Assembly (NCBI GenBank): GCA_900312665.1
Contig: ONZQ02000023.1
Location: 62,001-126,000, forward strand
Length of the DNA: 64,000 bases
Direction: 5' to 3'
Origin: Cephalotrichum gorgonifer
Taxonomy: Eukaryota > Ascomycota > Sordariomycetes > Microascales > Microascaceae
The translations under genes and the position numbers were made by a program. The notes beneath the pieces were generated by a model. That model was not told where the DNA came from, did no database searches, and saw only the letters and a program-made list of their open reading frames with translations. Positions 62,120 through 64,000 of the stretch are shown piece by piece (the stretch's first letter is position 1; every line of letters begins with the position of its first letter).

Positions 62120-64000
62120 TCAATCCACCACGTCGCTATGCTCTGCAAGGAACTCGGGCGGCACCGAATTCTCACTATCACTTCTCTCGAAATCACGCGA
62201 CGGGGACAGGGGCGGCATGGGAGACGTAGCCGTCGGCGTGTCCTGGTGAGGATCGGCATCCTTGGACGACGCCAGCAGCTCCTCGGGCACCTCGTTGTCA
62301 CTATCTTCCCTCTGTGCTGAGTTGGCGCGTGTAAGCCTCGGCTTGAAGACGGGGGAATCCGTGGCGGCGCTACGGCGGTCGAAGTCCCTTTCCCGCTCCT
62401 CTTCCAGTGGCCCCGGGGGTCTGTTTGTCGCCGGAGACAGCCCTTGCCGGAGCACTCTCTCGGCCTCATTGAAGGCATCTAGCTCCGCGCCAACAGCGCA
62501 GATAAGTAGATTCCATTCCTTATCCTCGGCGAACTTGAGCTTTTCCTCTAGGGCACTGACTACAGTGCTCATCTGCTCTAGGAGTAGTCTCGTGATGTCG
62601 TCAGGTGTAGGCTGCTTCTCCTTTCCCTTGCGCGTCGAGCTGACGCCTTTCATCATCTCCACCATGGTCGCCTCGTAGTTGCTCACTAGGTCGATGACCT
62701 CGCCCCAGAGGCGCTCTCCTGCCTCGAGGGCCTCGCGGTCGCGTTCGACCTTCCTCCGGCGGTCCTCGAGGATCGCTATCTCGCTCTCCCACCACGATCG
62801 AGCCATGTCTAGTGTACGCCGCTCGGGTATTAGGCGTAGGAATTCTTCGCCGCCGGGTGAGGTTTCGGCGGCGCTCTCCGCGTCAGACCCCTCTCCGTGC
62901 CGGGAAGCCCATAGCTCCCTATCCAAAGGTCTTATCGACGGGTGCCTCACCAGAGCATCGATATCGGCCTCAACCTCCCTCAGTGCTCCCTTATACCCGC
63001 TCAACCCCGCCTCGCGGCGATTTCTCACGTCGTCTATTCTGCCGTCGACCCACCTCCGCTTGTTCCTTAGACCGACCAGTCGCTCCTCCAGCTCTTTGAT
63101 CTCGTCCGTCAGAGATGTCCGCTGGGACTGAAGACTTCTCAGTTCCTTCCCTAGCGGTTCTTCTTCGTCCTTGTCCAGCGCCCGAAGCTCGGAGCGTATC
63201 GTCTGTTTCGAGGCCGCTAGCTTTCGTAGGCGCGCGAGGGCCATCTTCCTTTGTGATACCGCTGAAGAGACGCGCGCATCTTCCTCGGCTTTGAGGTCGG
63301 CGAGGGCGGTCATCGATCGCAGGAGGGACCGCCTTGCAGTGCGGATACCAGGCCGCCTTGACCTCGTGGGCTGGCGCACCGGGATAACATTTCCGTCGGG
63401 AGTGGACTTTGTCGGTAAATTAAGAGACCTCATCATCTTGGATTTGGATGAGGCGGTCGAGTAAAAGGTTGCAGTCGGAGTGCTGCTGCCGGCATCGCTA
63501 AGCCCATCGAACTCGTCCTGCGCCGGAGAAGGGGGGGCGCGCCCCGGCTCGCCCGCGAGGGCGGTGGCCTGCACATCTAGCACGTGTTGTAACTCGTTCT
63601 CTATCGCTTTCTCACGGCGCCGTAGGCTCTGCCATATGGAGTCGGCGGGTGGTTGGTACTGAGTCTGCTGTTTGTCGCGGCGGCTATCGAAGAAGACGCT
63701 TCCGATGTTCAGTAGGCTGGAGGCGACGTTCTGGGGGCTAGCTTGATGTTGTTTACGCCCTGGAGGTGGCGAAGAACCCTCCAAGTCGTCTTTAACCAGA
63801 AACGCCGATCGCGCGATCGGAGGTGGAGGACCGGCGAAGAGGGCGGAAGAGGGTCGTTGAGGGGGGGAGGTTTCGTTGTCAGCATAGCCTACGGGCGGCT
63901 CTGGCATCCTCGAATCCAAGTCGCGATATGGTTTCCTTCGGTATGGCGCTTCTGGAGGCGGGGAAGCTAAGAGCCCGTCGCTTGGCAGGGGATCGAGTTC
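62120..64000 (-). CDS. Atg28-like autophagy-related coiled-coil protein, 5' end outside window
   Basis: Partial gene: the frame is open from 62120 to the right edge (627 codons visible) and no convincing start ATG precedes the edge, so the N-terminus lies outside. The core RTARRSLLRSMTALADLKAE, then coiled coil (ELRALDKDEEEPLGKELRSL... DEIKELEERLVGLRNKRRW), DGRIDDVRNRREAGLSGYKG and MARSWWESEIAILEDRR correspond to the Atg28-type family. Atg28 is a coiled-coil protein linked to macro- and pexophagy in methylotrophic yeast, with relatives in filamentous ascomycetes. The N-terminal ~190 visible residues and the C-terminal ~120 are Ser/Pro-rich and probably disordered. The family assignment is from memory of conserved blocks; the precise molecular role is uncertain. 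Confidence 0.78.
   Translation of the reverse strand, partial: ELDPLPSDGLLASPPPEAPYRRKPYRDLDSRMPEPPVGYADNETSPPQRPSSALFAGPPPPIARSAFLVKDDLEGSSPPPGRKQHQASPQNVASSLLNIGSVFFDSRRDKQQTQYQPPADSIWQSLRRREKAIENELQHVLDVQATALAGEPGRAPPSPAQDEFDGLSDAGSSTPTATFYSTASSKSKMMRSLNLPTKSTPDGNVIPVRQPTRSRRPGIRTARRSLLRSMTALADLKAEEDARVSSAVSQRKMALARLRKLAASKQTIRSELRALDKDEEEPLGKELRSLQSQRTSLTDEIKELEERLVGLRNKRRWVDGRIDDVRNRREAGLSGYKGALREVEADIDALVRHPSIRPLDRELWASRHGEGSDAESAAETSPGGEEFLRLIPERRTLDMARSWWESEIAILEDRRRKVERDREALEAGERLWGEVIDLVSNYEATMVEMMKGVSSTRKGKEKQPTPDDITRLLLEQMSTVVSALEEKLKFAEDKEWNLLICAVGAELDAFNEAERVLRQGLSPATNRPPGPLEEERERDFDRRSAATDSPVFKPRLTRANSAQREDSDNEVPEELLASSKDADPHQDTPTATSPMPPLSPSRDFERSDSENSVPPEFLAEHSDVVD

Noticed and set aside
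1..64000. Biosynthetic cluster, CRISPR, prophage or transposon
   Set aside because: Gene content is dispersed housekeeping function. No polyketide/peptide synthase, transposase, reverse transcriptase or direct-repeat/spacer pattern was seen.

Overview
This window is eukaryotic DNA from a filamentous ascomycete (Pezizomycotina, probably Sordariomycete-like; I do not assign a genus). The basis is a dense set of mostly intron-containing genes. Introns are short (57-243 bp), with GTRNGT donors, CTAAC branch sites and YAG acceptors. The gene set is typically fungal: CAF-1 Cac2, Rmd1, Rax1, Atg28-like, an AA9 lytic polysaccharide monooxygenase and a JEN-type carboxylate carrier. Genes lie on both strands with their own promoters. 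There are no operons, CRISPR arrays, insertion sequences or recognisable transposon genes. All exon boundaries were derived by hand from splice signals, reading-frame continuity and family conservation.

Layout of 25 protein-coding genes. 1-5.0 kb: Cac2 (5' end outside the window), mitochondrial NADH-cytochrome b5 reductase Mcr1, and the RNA polymerase II CTD phosphatase Ssu72. 5.0-8.1 kb: gene-poor. 8.1-18.1 kb: polarisome scaffold Spa2, an F-box-like (2EXR/DUF7730-type) protein, Mediator subunit Med8, a GFA/CENP-V-type zinc protein and a DUF1295 membrane reductase-like protein. 18.1-21.3 kb: gene-poor. 21.3-26.5 kb: a five-exon gene for a predicted secreted repeat protein, RNase P/MRP subunit Rpp1, and a small zinc-ribbon protein. 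26.9-36.5 kb: JEN-type carboxylate transporter, Rmd1/DUF155 protein, and Ccc2-type copper ATPase. 36.5-39.6 kb: gene-poor. 39.6-48 kb: COP9 signalosome subunit 7, RGS/transmembrane protein Rax1, ribosomal protein eL31, the APC/C-type E2 UBE2C, and checkpoint kinase Chk1. 48.7-64 kb: SprT-like metalloprotease with a histidine-rich tail, F-box protein, AA9 LPMO, a divergent pyruvate kinase, a 75-residue DUF1748-type protein, and an Atg28-like autophagy protein that runs off the right edge.

Most genes are unrelated housekeeping functions, so this is an ordinary core-genome segment and not a gene cluster. Two functional links stand out. The divergent pair UBE2C/CHK1 (both cell-cycle) shares an intergenic region carrying a perfect ACGCGT (MluI cell-cycle box). 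Spa2 and Rax1 are both polarity/septation-type proteins but lie far apart.

The best candidate for something undescribed is the predicted secreted protein at 21268-23389. It has a signal peptide, six diverging Gly/Asn-rich repeats built around an NLFGGG core, a Ser/Asp/Glu acidic tract, a Thr/Val-rich stretch and an Ala/Pro-rich tail. Other points of interest are an in-frame stop-free intron in mcr1, a start codon alone in its own exon (chk1), a 6-nt first coding exon (DUF1748 gene), an altered conserved segment in the pyruvate kinase, and a recurrent TACTTGTA-type palindrome in intergenic DNA.
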